Assembly: GCF_901709675.1 (NCBI RefSeq)
Contig: NC_051091.1
Location: forward strand, 555,967-619,966
Source of the DNA: Syngnathus acus
Lineage: Eukaryota; Chordata; Actinopteri; Syngnathiformes; Syngnathidae
Length of the DNA: 64,000 nucleotides
Reading direction: 5' to 3'
Part shown: positions 25,241-37,300 of the stretch, piece after piece
Numbering within the stretch: the first letter of the stretch is position 1
Layout: the number at the start of each line of letters is the position of its first letter
The notes under the pieces: model-generated
Told to the model about the DNA's origin: nothing
The model's input: only the letters and a program-made list of their open reading frames with translations
Databases searched by the model: none
Program-made: the position numbers and the translations under genes

Positions 25241-27980
25241 CGCGCGCGTTTGTATTTTTGTAATTAATATGCATTCACACTGAGAATGCCGAGGAGTATT
25301 CCCTGATTAGACGCGAGTCCTTCAAGTCTCCACATCATCATCATCATCATCACTGCACGACATACCCGACCGATCCCTTCCTTCCTTCCCCCGACAATGT
25401 TTTTGTATTTTTCAGCTTGCACCCCTCTGGGAAGCAGGAATTTTCTGAAGATGCTATGTTGTTGTTGTTGTTGTTGGATGGCTTAATTCGTATTTTGAGT
25501 ATCTCTTCATCTACATATGAGCTGTCACTGAGCCGGATAGAGAATGACACATTTGATATACTTTGGAGGTCCTCAGACAGCTTGTTTGTCTCGCAGCATG
25601 GGGGACGAATCACAGTGTGTTTCCATTCTGATTTACAGCAAAGGCTGCCGATACCAAAGCACACTGTTTCCTCCCATTGTTTATCGTTTTAAATTGTTGT
25701 TTAGCATTTACTTTTTCATTAAAAAAAAAAAAAAAAAACACACATATTCTCTATAGACAGGAAAATGTTTGAGTGATCCATTTTAATCAGAAGATACGTA
25801 TCAGGTCACGTATTCAGTTGGTGTCTCTCAGCTTTGCTATAGCTTTATCTGTGTGGCTCTCATGGTTGCCAGTTCATTGCCTCCTGGAATGATTATCAGT
25901 CAGCAAATTCAGAGCTCCACAGTGCGGCGCTGCTATAATCCCTCTGCTCCCAGTCTGGCCCTTGTATAACCTCAGTCCCTAAGGTCACTTTCTGCTGGTT
26001 ATTAACACGGCAAACTCTATTCCAGCTTTGCATCTCTGCCTTTCTGTGGTGATGCTCCTCACCCCAAGATGTTTTAGTTACAATGAAAGAACTAAAGTTT
26101 TGACAGATACGTACCATCAGCATGCAGCACCGTCCAGTGTCACATTTATTTGAATGGCACATGACTTAATGGCACGATATTCCATGTCCGTTTGTGGATT
26201 TAATACGTGCGAATAATCCTTGGCTTGTCGGATAGTATTGCATATGTTTTGTGCCAGCACAGGTGTACGTTTTCTATGCTTGTGTGTAAGAGAGATGGTG
26301 GGGGTTATCTTTGGGAGAGTGGCTAGCACAAAGCCTGAGCCTGTGGAGAAGACAGAATGCTCCTGTTTGTTAAGTCAATAGGTTCTTTGTTCCCCCTGCA
26401 TGGAGGGCATTTTGCCACACAGACTTGGAGTCCATCAGACGCCAAGGTAGACCTGAACCCCGAGATCATCTTTGTCTCCTGTCCCGGCACACATCAATTA
26501 GCAAGCCGTCACTATCGGCCAAGCTCATCTTTACACTGCGCATATTTCATTCTTTACGTTTGGCTATAGCTCTGGCTTTTCTTCAGCCTTATCTAATTTG
26601 TGAGGATCTCTGGGTGGGAGGGAGGAGGCTGGAGTTTGTTTCATTTGAAACCACGACAAAGGACGTTTTGTTTTTAACAAGGGAGTAGAAGAGGATTGGG
26701 GAACCATCAGGGGGAGGCAGGGAGGGAGGGAGGGAGGGCTGAAGGGGGCCCAGATAAGAATGTTTCAGCTTTTGTGCAGGTACCTGAAACCAGCTCTGAA
26801 GATTAGAATTGCGTTATGGAGCTGTGGATGTGGAAAAAAGACAAGAAGAAGAGGAGATGATACCTTTCCTTGATTAGTAACTGGCCTCATATTGAGACTG
26901 AGATAAGATTCGTGCTGAAAAAGCAAACCTCGCCTTGTGAGTAGAAAAGAATCTGCAGGTATCTCTCCACGCCTTCGGAATTATTATTATTATTATTCAT
27001 ATGGAAACTGTTCCTGGATTTCAAGTGTTCATGTGGCAAAGTATTATTGATGGTGTAAAGAAAGACATCCGTGTTGAGGGCCGTCACATGACATTTTTTC
27101 ACCAAGCCAATGTAAGCACAAATCTCACCCTAAAAACCGAACCGGGCAGTCACACGACAACACGCCAATTCTCTGGGGCCTCGCACACAAGCAAAGATTT
27201 CAAATTGATACTACATGGCAGAAAACAACAGTGTAACAGTGTTAGGGTCAGAAGAGGCAGAAGACTCCTGGCCACACGTTCGCCCAAGAATCACCCCACA
27301 AAAACGGTCAACGGCGGGGGAATTATTTAGCACTCCACCGTGCCCAAAACATTTTGATTACACAAGGACTGAGCGTGCGTATGGACCCTTTAACGAGTAT
27401 ATCCGTGTTGTTCTACGACTTTGTTTGACACAATTGTACTCACAAATAACGATACTTTTGCTCATCTAAAAAAAATGGTTATTTCTTTCATATCGACTGA
27501 AATGTTCTAATTACAACATTTGTCATATCTTCCATGGTATTAAAATGTAGCTCAGCACGCAATGTTTTGCAGGTAGCATGCCTTCCACTCATTTGTTGCT
27601 GCTTTGCCTGCCTCTCGTTGCCTCTGTGTGTTAATGTTGACTCATCAATTTTCACCCAATTAATAATACAGAAGGTCTGCAGGCTGTTGTTTTCATTTGC
27701 TGTATCTCTGCATGCCCGCCCGCCCGCAAGTAAAAACACAGCACAGCACAGCACAAGTGAAGTGAGCCTCTCCATCCGCTGTTTAGGGACTTGGGAAGAT
27801 ACACGGGAGAAAAGAGGGACAGCAGAGTTCGGTGTTTTGGAAATCCTCTGCGGGGCCTTGTAAACTGTCAGACAAGCTGGCTCTGTTAAAAGCCCAGCGC
27901 TCGCCACTCCTGAACCCGCATGCAAAAGTTGACTTCTGCTACCACCGCAGCGCACTGCACTGCACCGCACCGCACTGCAC
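25240..27980. other. Intergenic, no gene seen; possible conserved non-coding stretch
   Basis: Apart from a GTT run (25458-25475) and a poly-A at about 25722-25738, the sequence is single-copy. About 26480-26700 is unusually free of simple repeats and rich in short palindromic and AT motifs, so it is a possible regulatory element for the downstream mir-135 locus. No coding exon is visible. Confidence 0.4.
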
Positions 27981-27989
27981 TGCCTGTCT

Positions 27990-28070
27990 CGCTGCTGTGT
28001 TTTATGGCTTTCTATTCCTATGTGATTGACTCTGGCATGTCACATAGGGTCTAAAGCCATTGGCTACGGA
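27990..28070 (+). ncRNA. mir135: microRNA miR-135 precursor
   Basis: The 23 nt at 28003-28025 (beginning TATGGCTTTC and ending CCTATGTGA) are the miR-135 mature 5p sequence. The version has C then T at positions 10-11, which I recall for fish miR-135c. The 3p arm lies at 28041-28060 (CACATAGGGT then CTAAAGCCAT). ATGGCTTT (28004-28011) pairs perfectly with AAAGCCAT (28053-28060), and CCTATGTG (28017-28024) pairs with CACATAGG (28041-28048). A small internal loop separates the two helices and a ~15-nt terminal loop closes the hairpin. In human, mir-135b lies close to KLHDC8A in 1q32.1, and here klhdc8a is the next gene downstream. miR-135 targets named in the literature include APC and other Wnt/BMP pathway genes. 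Which of the fish paralogues this is remains open. Confidence 0.94.
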
Positions 28071-28669
28071 GTGGGAACTCTTCACACAAATGACTACACC
28101 GGGTAAAACGAGAGCACGAAGAGCTCTATACGTGTGTGTATATAATATATATGTACATACGTACTTATAGTTCTTGTTTACTACCTCTGCTCAGTAGAGT
28201 ACACACTAAAATCACAAGTTTCCAAATAAAAAACGTTTTACTTTGAGTTGATGGGCTCTGTGAGGGCCAATCAGAGAGCGCGCGTGAGCCGGATGTGGCC
28301 AAGTGTGTCGTAGAACATGCACGGCCTGGGACTTTTTTGTCACTGCTCATGGGCTGGCCAAAGCCCGTGTCAGCTAATTGCCTCCATCCAAACAGAATGA
28401 TACTTTTTTTTCTGTCCCTAAAGTCACATGCATGCACACATGCCGTGTTTTGTCGCTCTCCTCCACACACATTGGGTACATTCCCTTCCCCAGCTCGGGT
28501 TGCCGGTCCTGCTGACTCAGGTTTGTATTTAATGAAGCTCTCAATTTCACCTTGTGTCTTCTAATCTCGCTGCTCGTTTGGGATTTGCCGGTTGCACACT
28601 CATAAAAAGTGTTAACGCTGGGAGTTTAGTGAGCCTTAACACTCCCCGGGGCTGTTTGTGTGCATGTGT

Positions 28670-28670
<1 letters not shown>

Positions 28671-28715
<45 letters not shown>
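28671..28715. repeat. (GA)n array
   Basis: About 22 GA units with one AAAG interruption. Confidence 0.95.
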
Positions 28716-28720
<5 letters not shown>

Positions 28721-29089
28721 AGCATGCAATAAATGGACAACTGGATGCGAAAAATGTTAAGTAACAGAGAAAATAAAGAATTTGAATCGACCACAATTCT
28801 TCCGTTGACCACGTCTGTATGTCAAAGTAGGGAAAGTGTTGAAGTAAATAAAGCTTTGATCAGACAAAGAAAATCAAAACAAGAAATGATTTGATCATTA
28901 CTTAATTGAGGCTTTTACGTGCCGAACTGTGCTTTATTTTTTATTTTTTGTCCAATGATTGAAATGAAATGGCACTTTTCTAACAAGTGAGGACATCCAC
29001 CCCTTGCTTGCGTGAGGTCCAAAAGCATTGACAACCTATTTTCTCTCCTTTAATTTGAGATCAGCCGTTGTTTCCGAGAAAAAATAGAA

Positions 29090-29200
29090 TCTACCCTCTT
29101 TTCCGGACGCTACTTTTTCCACAAGCTTTGAACCCTGCGGCTTATCGTCCAGTGCGGCTCATCTGTGGATTTTTTTTTTTCATGATTTTTATGATATTCA
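29090..29200 (+). mobile_element. Fragment of a TGCGGCTTAT-type fish repeat
   Basis: TTTTCCGGACGCTAC, GCTTTGAACCCTGCGGCTTA and GTGCGGCTCATCTGTGGATT are blocks of a dispersed fish repeat. It is related in style to the GGCGCACC-ended element at 60707. Only a fragment remains and no ends can be defined. Confidence 0.5.
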
Positions 29201-29739
29201 CTTTATGTCAAAGCTGGAATGTTTTACTATGATATTTTCTTCTTCCTTCCCGTCCCTCTTGTGAACAGGTCGACGTGACAGCGGCGGCAAATTAGTTTGG
29301 AGATGCCCTTCACCTGTCTCTGCTTTTGTGGCCTAAACAGCCTCTGCAACAGACTCAAGTTGAAGAAAAAGCAACAGTTACAAGAAGAGGAAAGTCAGAA
29401 GGTAGAGGAATGGAAGGATCGGGAGACACATGTGTAACAAGCATTACAATGTTAAAAAGAATGTCAAACAAGCAGATTGCAACATAAGACTTTTTTTTAA
29501 TAGACTTCCTGGCTCCTTTCCGACTTGCTAGGTTTAAGCAGCAAGCCCAAAGGTGTGACTTTTTGCCATTCTTTGCTTTCTGTTACTATTGCTTTTCCAA
29601 TTGTCGACCATTCCTTTCTCGTATTTACCAGCGTACTATTTGGTGACATGAAGTCAGTGGGCTCCAGAGATCCATTGTTGCTCTGGTCACACCTCTCGGC
29701 GATACCCCGTTGCTCTTTTCTCATCCTTAATCTCCATTC

Positions 29740-30205
29740 CACGCGGAACTGGAGCCAAAGCCGCCGCGCAAAGCGCCGCCGCCGCCGCCGCCGCACCTCC
29801 GGCCTCTCCCGTCGACGTCCGTTCAACTGAGTGAGAATTCCAACTCGGCGAGAAGCTCGGCAGCCATTTTCCAAAGTCACCCGCGGTGCGCCGGAGCTCA
29901 TCTCGATTTTCACACTGAGCTGGGCACGATCGAAAAGTGAGCAGCTGTCCAATCAGCGGCGTCGCTGGAGTGTAAAGATAGGAGTCAGGGGTCACAATGA
30001 GCAACAGGCTTTGACAATTCCCTCCTCAGACAGCTCCACATCTCGCTCTCATTAATAGAGAGACGAGTAATTACAAAAAGTGCCGGCCAGTCCTCCAGTG
30101 GGAGGAGTGTCAGCCCGCCCGTAAATACCAGCACAGCTATCACCTGTTGGAATGCGTCACTTGAATCTTTATGTGTGCATGGCGGCGGCGGCGGCGGCGG
30201 CTGCC
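29740..30205. promoter_or_regulatory. CpG-rich segment, possible promoter
   Basis: GC- and CpG-rich sequence is concentrated here: a GCC run at about 29770-29795, CGTCGACGTCCG, CTCGGCGAGAAGCTCGGCAG, CACCCGCGGTGCGCCGGAG, a CCAATCAGCGGCG box at 29950 and a GCG run at 30180-30202. Most surrounding intergenic DNA is CpG-poor. No coding exon is recognised on either strand. It could be the promoter of an unannotated transcript, and the direction cannot be read from the sequence. Confidence 0.35.
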
Positions 30206-30299
30206 ACAATACATGCTCCAGCCTGAAACAAGTGGATAAGATATGCCTTTAGCCACTATAACAATGCCTTTTCAAAATCTGCATGGAGACCCAAAGACA

Positions 30300-30770
30300 A
30301 CGATGCACACGCACACACCCGCCGCATATTCCTCGGTCTCATTAGTGTTTGTGATTATGCATCACACGTCCAGTCAGGCATTGGAGATGTAATTAACCTT
30401 TTCCAGCAGGAAACAGATGCCTGGATGTCGCACACACATAGACGTACACAATGACACACACACACGGCCGCTGTCAGGGAAACAAAGCCAACGTCACGGT
30501 GTCACGGAAACAAAGTCCCAAAAAGCAGAGCCTGGCACTCTGCGATAATCCCCCCCTCCCCTTGCATATTACATTTAGGCTCAGCGCTGCTGTCTCCACT
30601 CGGCCTCTTCTATTTCTTGTAGCCTATTAAAATGTGATGCTAATAATTGCGGATTGTTTACTATTACTCTCACTGCACGCTTTGAAATTCAACAAAGCTG
30701 AAGCTATTTCACAGTGCGGAACACCTATTATGATTCACAAGGCGCCAACACCGAGAAAGAACACCAATGC
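30300..30770. other. Candidate conserved non-coding sequence
   Basis: Two blocks, about 30330-30430 and 30580-30770, are free of simple repeats. They carry homeodomain-like AT motifs (GTAATTAACC, GATTATGCATCAC, ATGCTAATAATTGCGG). This texture is common in vertebrate developmental enhancers. It is inference from composition only. Confidence 0.25.
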
Positions 30771-31159
30771 CAATGAGGAGGGGATGAGTTGAAAGAAAGA
30801 AAGAAAAGATGCGAGGGAGGAATGAAGACGGAAGAAAGAGTCCAATTGTAGACCAAGCAGTCATGTTAATTGGCTACAGTGGATAACTTTCCAAAGTGGG
30901 GGGGGGGGGGATACTGGAAGGAACAGCCTGAGCTGTCAGAATTACATTGGTTTAACGCTCACTCCATTTCACCTCATTAATGAGAGAAATGTTGGCTTCA
31001 GTCATGGTGACTGACTTGAAATTGATAACCGTGCGCACACATGTATGTATGGGGGAGATTTTCCCCCTCCTCCTTCATGGATCACAGCGATGCTCAGGGA
31101 TTGTAATTCAAGGACAAAAAGATAAAAATAGAAGGGTGGTGCACGACTTGTGCAGTCGT

Positions 31160-31834
31160 GGGACGGGACGGGACGGGACGGGACAGGAGGAGGTGCGGAT
31201 ATGTGTGAGAGGGAGGTTACAGTGAAAATGAGTCCTGTCGCATTAGATTTGGGTCAAGAATGTGGGAGATGAACCAGACGAGGAGGCCACTATTACAGAA
31301 GCTGCTGGGGAGGGAGGGAGGGAGGGAGGGAGGGAGATTCACACTCCGTCTCTCCCATGGGACTTGATCACTTTTTTTTTCTTCACACATATACTCACAT
31401 GCACCACAGGAAGAGGATGAGGTATTAGGGGGAAGAAAAAAAAAGGCTGTAAACACAAAAGAACCAGCAGCAGGGAAGGAAAAGAAGAAGAGAGAATATA
31501 GAATGGGGGAGAAAGGCTCAGCTTAGCTATTATATTTATGTATGCAATTCCATCCCTGGATTTTTCACGTATAATGAGAGAATTTGAATTCCAGTTCGAC
31601 GAGAGCACAAATGATTATGTGTGTGTTTAACTTCAAAGTCGTGTGTGCATGCTGTAAAACATGGAGCGCTTTTCCTCAAGGAAGCTTCAGCCCATGCTTA
31701 TTAATGCTAGTGCTGGGCGATATAGCACATTGATATCATGCTATAGTAGATTTTCCAACAGTCATAAAAATAATAATAGCTCACCGAGTTTAGCCTTCCT
31801 TCCTTCCTTCTTTCCTTCCTTCCTTCCTTCCTTC
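31160..31834. repeat. (GGGAC)n, (GGGA)n and (TTCC)n runs
   Basis: GGGAC units lie at 31160-31183, GGGA units at 31311-31336 and TTCC units at 31796-31834. Confidence 0.9.
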
Positions 31835-31839
31835 CTGTG

Positions 31840-33325
31840 TGCTTGCTGCACTGCACGAACTCTTCCCATCAGTCCTTTTGAGCTAATGAAGATGATGGTC
31901 TCTCTGGCCAATGAATAGGCGTTAGAGCATTGATAGACTCCGAAGAGAGTCACAACATGGCTTAGTTTCCACAAGCAGCAGCAGTGAATTTAGCAAGAGG
32001 GCAGATTAAGATGAATTGAAGAATAACCAGAGCTGCTGTATATTTCATATGGATTCATTTTGTCTGGAAGGGCAACATTTATTTTTTCTGGAGAATTGAT
32101 TGGTCATCAAGCCTGCACAAAATTGCTAGCACTATCATAATACTTTCATGAATCTATCCAAAAAAATACACAGTAAAAATAATTATCGGGAGTGGAGGTC
32201 CACGCTCTGCTCGAAGTTGCTTTGGATATACGAATGCGACTGACTGTCCCACCCACACAAACGTCTTCTTCAAACGGTCTAAAGCCATGAATGATTTTCA
32301 CAGCTTGCAAGATTTGCATCAAAATTACAGACAAGTATAGAGACGCTTGCGATATTTCAATGTTCTTAAGAATGAAGACAGCTTGCAATTTTGGTATTTT
32401 AACAAGAAACATTGACTCAACGCATTTAATATGCAATGGCCTGATCCCTTTGAGTTTGACATGGGCTGCAAACAGATCTTTGTTAATGTCAGATCACCAC
32501 CACCAATGGATCTTAAGTCTCTGACCCTTTTACCTCTTTCCAATCCCAAGACAATGCATGGGCCCATGAGCCTCCCACCTCCACACAAACAGCCGCTAAA
32601 TGTGGTCGATACCAGAGCAGCTATTGAGCAGTGGCTGTGGTCTGAATGAGACTTTGATTTCTCTGCTGGCGTTTTATTCCCCCCCGTAAAGCCGAGTGTC
32701 TACTCACTCCCCAGAGAGCACTTCACCAATCATTCATTGATGTAGCGCAAGCTTTAAACACCATTTGATTTTGTTGTGTCCAAGAACAATACAAGGCCAA
32801 CAGCGTTCAATAAGAAGCCTTCATCCAGGCCACTAATGAGTTGATCTTCTCATCGAAAAGCAAAGCTATCATTTGAGCACAAAAGGCCAACATGACTTGA
32901 GTTCAAGTTTCTGTCAATTTGGATATTTATTTTGGGGATATGTAAAGCTTCCTGACATGCATTCAGTCAATGCTGCTTGTGGACATGAACAGTCTAGAAT
33001 AGATAGAATGGAACCTGAACATGGGAACCGCTTTTCAATATCATATTCCATGAATACACAGAATTGTGTGTATTACTCATTTCATTTCCTACTTCATAAT
33101 TTGACTATCTTGTAGCTCAATAGAAGTGAATTGAGATTCATCGAAGAGGTGTTTGACAGACCCAAAAAACAACGCGGCCTAACGAGATACATAAACATGA
33201 GGTTAGAGAGTGTCACAGTGAGACATTGAAAGGGGAAGAAAATACAAATACTATCGACAAGCTATTACTCTGTTCAGAACGTCCGGCAATCAGGTAACTT
33301 CATTGACAAGCTCCAATCAGCGTGT
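31840..33325. other. Intergenic, no gene seen
   Basis: No coding exon, RNA gene or mobile element is recognised. Short open frames show no family motif. Confidence 0.6.
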
Positions 33326-33326
33326 C

Positions 33327-33495
<169 letters not shown>

Positions 33496-34014
33496 GCATC
33501 CAAAGAGGAATGTGTTTAAAATGCATTGTACACCAAGAGCCATAAGAAAGGCCTTTTGCTGCAAAGCCTCATTAAAGAGACACTTGCCTTAAAGCAAGGA
33601 TGTGCGACCAGACCACAAACACGCACGCAAAAAGTCGCTATTCATCGGAGCAAGCTAAAACCGATGCTCATGTAGAGGCAACATTAGACAAATCTAGCTC
33701 AGAGAGTGACTAAAGTGCCTCCACAGAAATTCCCTTTTGATTTGTTTTGGGGTTTTTTTGCATTGTTCCCCCAAACCACCAACCAACCAACCAACCACAC
33801 TCTGTGACTTTTTTTGTCATTTCTGCTGTTTTGGTTGTCGTTGCTGTATCTCGTGTGCCTCTTAAAATGCATTGATGAATAAATAATGTCAGCAGCAATG
33901 ATTGAGAAAGCCATATAGCCAGAAAGCCATGATGAAATGAGAATGTAATATCTGTCCCACTTTTGAATGAAATTGTGCCCACTCCATTTTCCCTTTTGAA
34001 ATGAAATCACCAGC

Positions 34015-34015
<1 letters not shown>

Positions 34016-34046
<31 letters not shown>
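34016..34046. repeat. (CTG)n trinucleotide run
   Basis: About 10 CTG units in non-coding sequence. Confidence 0.93.
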
Positions 34047-34329
34047 ACCTTATATTGCCTGATGACATTCCTTGTACATTTTTCCACTGCCGTGCATATT
34101 TGAATAAAGTCTCTTTCTACGCATTTGTGTGGCCGTGGGGTTGTTTGAAGACGGTGGGCGATGTAGAGATGAATGCCATTTTCCTCAAGTGACTTTCCGC
34201 CTAATTGGCAGGGAATGCATCTCACAGGCTGCTGCAGATGTCTAAAAAAGAAGCATCACCAAGAGGCGTGATGCAGATCACGACTCCACTCCCTTCCCTT
34301 CCCTTCCCTTCCCCTTCCCTTCCTCCCAC

Positions 34330-37300
34330 CCCTCACCCAGCCAGCCAGCACGGGCTGATTAAACTGATAAACTGCACCAAAATGAGGGGGAGAAGGAGAT
34401 GTAAATAATGTAATAGGAGAGTGCTAAGCTGAAAGTCTGTGGGAGAGGTGAGATGGAGCTAGAGAGGGGTGGGAGACCAGGCACAGCACAGAAATAGAAC
34501 ATCAGCATCTCGATGGCATCTTTCATATCACTCATTCCACTAATTATTGTGACCTATCCACGCACTGAACCTCGGTGTCGGTCATCTCACAAAACGTATA
34601 CACACACCCAAATCCACAGTAAATGCTTTATTAGCATCATGTGGCTTTGCTATGTTCTCATTAGCATAAGAACACAGAGCCGGCCGGCCATCCGATGGGA
34701 TACAGTAACCCCGGCAACCGTGGCTGGATGCTCAATTATGGCAACTGGGGGCACAAAGCCAGTGTCCTTGACTTCATTTTAAGATGTCACAAGCGTGACC
34801 GACCATGTGCATCCTAAACCAGTCCAATCAAGATTTGTTGTGCAATTCAGAATGTGTTGCCTATTTAGGTAGGGAGACCTTTTTAATACGTTTATTGCAG
34901 CTAACGTGAAGAGAATGCAGTGTGTATTATTGTCAAGAAAGTCATTATAAGCCCGGGCATGCAGATTGCAATCCATTGGTTGTGTACGTGAGACTGGCGA
35001 GCATCAACCGTGTGGCAAGTGTGCCCCAATCGGTGAGGTCAGCACGTGTATACGGGAGGGGGGGTCTTGTCTCCATGCCAACCATATCGAGACATCCTCT
35101 TACCGGATGACTGACTTTATTGCTGCGAGTGCAACTTTTGCTGACACTTTGCCAGCTGTAGAAGCCTTGCTCGTACAATGATGACATGTTGCAAGTTCAT
35201 TATTCATAGAAAAGTGGAGAGCAAAAATCAGCAATTCAAAGCACAATCCCTCCAAGCAACATGAGAAATGTGCCTGCTACAACTTTGATCATGACTTTCA
35301 CGACAAGATGAAATGTTGAAGAGGCTCCCCGAACGGCAGCGGTAAGAACAGCAAAGGCATAAATGCACTCCGATCATCCTAATCAGACTGCAAGCAGGAT
35401 TCTGCGCTGTCCACTCGCCATCTCATCAATCACCTCATGATGGACTGGGGAACCCAAATGCACGAGTCCCTATGTGCCTTCATTCCTCCAGAAAGACGCC
35501 TGGCTGCACACGATGGTAGCTGAGCAGCAAAGTCAAGCAAGACTGTTCTACATTTAAATGTATGAATTCCAACAGCATTTTAGAGTATGGCAGTGAGTGG
35601 GTGTTTGTGTTCAGTGGGCACTGACTGTTGCGTCAAGACCAAAATTGCTTCTATTATTAGAGAAGACAAAGTGAATAATCCTCTGTTCAAAGAGAACAAA
35701 CACCTTTCTGATCTGTCCATGGCAAAAGTGAGAAAATCTTTGGAACGGTTATGGGAAGGCGTTTGGGAAGTGCACCCCCCAAAGACGCAACTCGGAACAT
35801 ATCCATCCTTGTACATTCATTTGCCCACAAAGGTAGAAGAAAAAAGGATAGCTAGCCATGCAAAGTGTGGAGCTTTAGAAAGGCTTCGCATGCACAAAGC
35901 CGGGCATTTTTCCAAAAAGACTCTTGGGGGGGGTCGGCTTTGTGGCTGTAGAATTCAATTCCCCTATTCAGAGATAGTCGTCCTTGTTACGCAATACACC
36001 AGCTTCTGGGAGTAAAAAAAATAAAATCTTTCAACTTGCTTCGAATGGCCTTGTGAACAGGTACAAAGACGGCATACTCTGACGAGGATCAATTGTATGT
36101 GACCTAATGATTCCACAAAAAGATCCGATTAAAACATCAACCAATCACAAAGTAGCTTATGCTGGCAAACATACTAGCATCTAGCAATAGTCGTCACCCG
36201 AAGTATGAGCTCATCTAGGACCTGGATGCAAACTACAAATTCGAATGAAGTAAAACAATTCATCTCCATCAGATGAACTCAAATAATGAAATGCCAATGA
36301 AATAATGGAAATGCTCAAGATGTCATATCGAAACAGGTCATGCTGAAAAAACTGTCTCTGTGAAAGATAGATGGATGGACGGATGAAAAAGTATGGACGT
36401 ACTTATGTTTGGTGTGAAAAAGCTGCAGCTTTGTGTTTGTGTGGCCACATATTGGTAGGTCTGTACCTGACAGCCTGTCTTACAACTTTTTCAATAAGAT
36501 GCAAACTTGCCCTCCCAGCAGAAGAAAAGAATAGCCTGTCTCCACTCAACACTGACACTCTTCAGGCACACAGCTGCAATTTATTTCAAGGTTTCAAAAA
36601 GAGGTTACTCTTACCCTCAAAGAAAACTGGAGAGTTGCTTGTCTTGTTTAGGAGCGCCACAAGCAGGTTTTTTGGAATCCACAGTAGGATTCCGTCCAAA
36701 TGATTCACCTTCACTGTGGCTCACATGTGATTTGTTTCAAATTCATTGAGTTATGTTCATTTGAATTTGTTTGGAATCATGTTACCCCTTCACAGCTGGG
36801 ACCAACGTGAACTGCTGCTGGATGTTGTGCCATTGCTCCCAAAACTCGATGTTGATCACAACACAATTAATTACATGAAGCTTTGGTCCCTCGAGGGCTT
36901 TAGCATACTATCATAACATAAAGCCGATTTAAGGATTAAGGATCTGTGGTATTTACACATTCCGCTAATCCCTGAATATGATTTTTTTTATTTCCCCTTG
37001 TAGTCTCATATTTACGATAACATATGAACATGAACTACTTTGGGAAATAAGTCATTTGATGTGTAAAGCTCGGTTGGGTGAGCTTTGTTGGGTCTCAGGA
37101 CAAACTACAACTCCATGCATTCTTAGCTACTGGTGTTGCAGCGACACCTATAGGGAACTAGCAGTACTGCGTCAGCTACAGCGCCAATTAGGAACCAATT
37201 TAGGTCATTAAAGGCAAGCAACAAATGTCAGGAAATAGTGATTGATGTTTCATTGTCACAGAGATAAGTACTTTGGGTTCATGTGATTCCAATTCCACAT

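Noticed and set aside
29497-29952. 151-codon open frame on the - strand over the CpG-rich block
   Set aside because: Arginine-rich runs come from the GCC repeat. No domain is seen.
35587-36015. 142-codon open frame on the + strand
   Set aside because: It has no recognisable domain, poor codon character, no splice sites matching a gene model and no promoter context.
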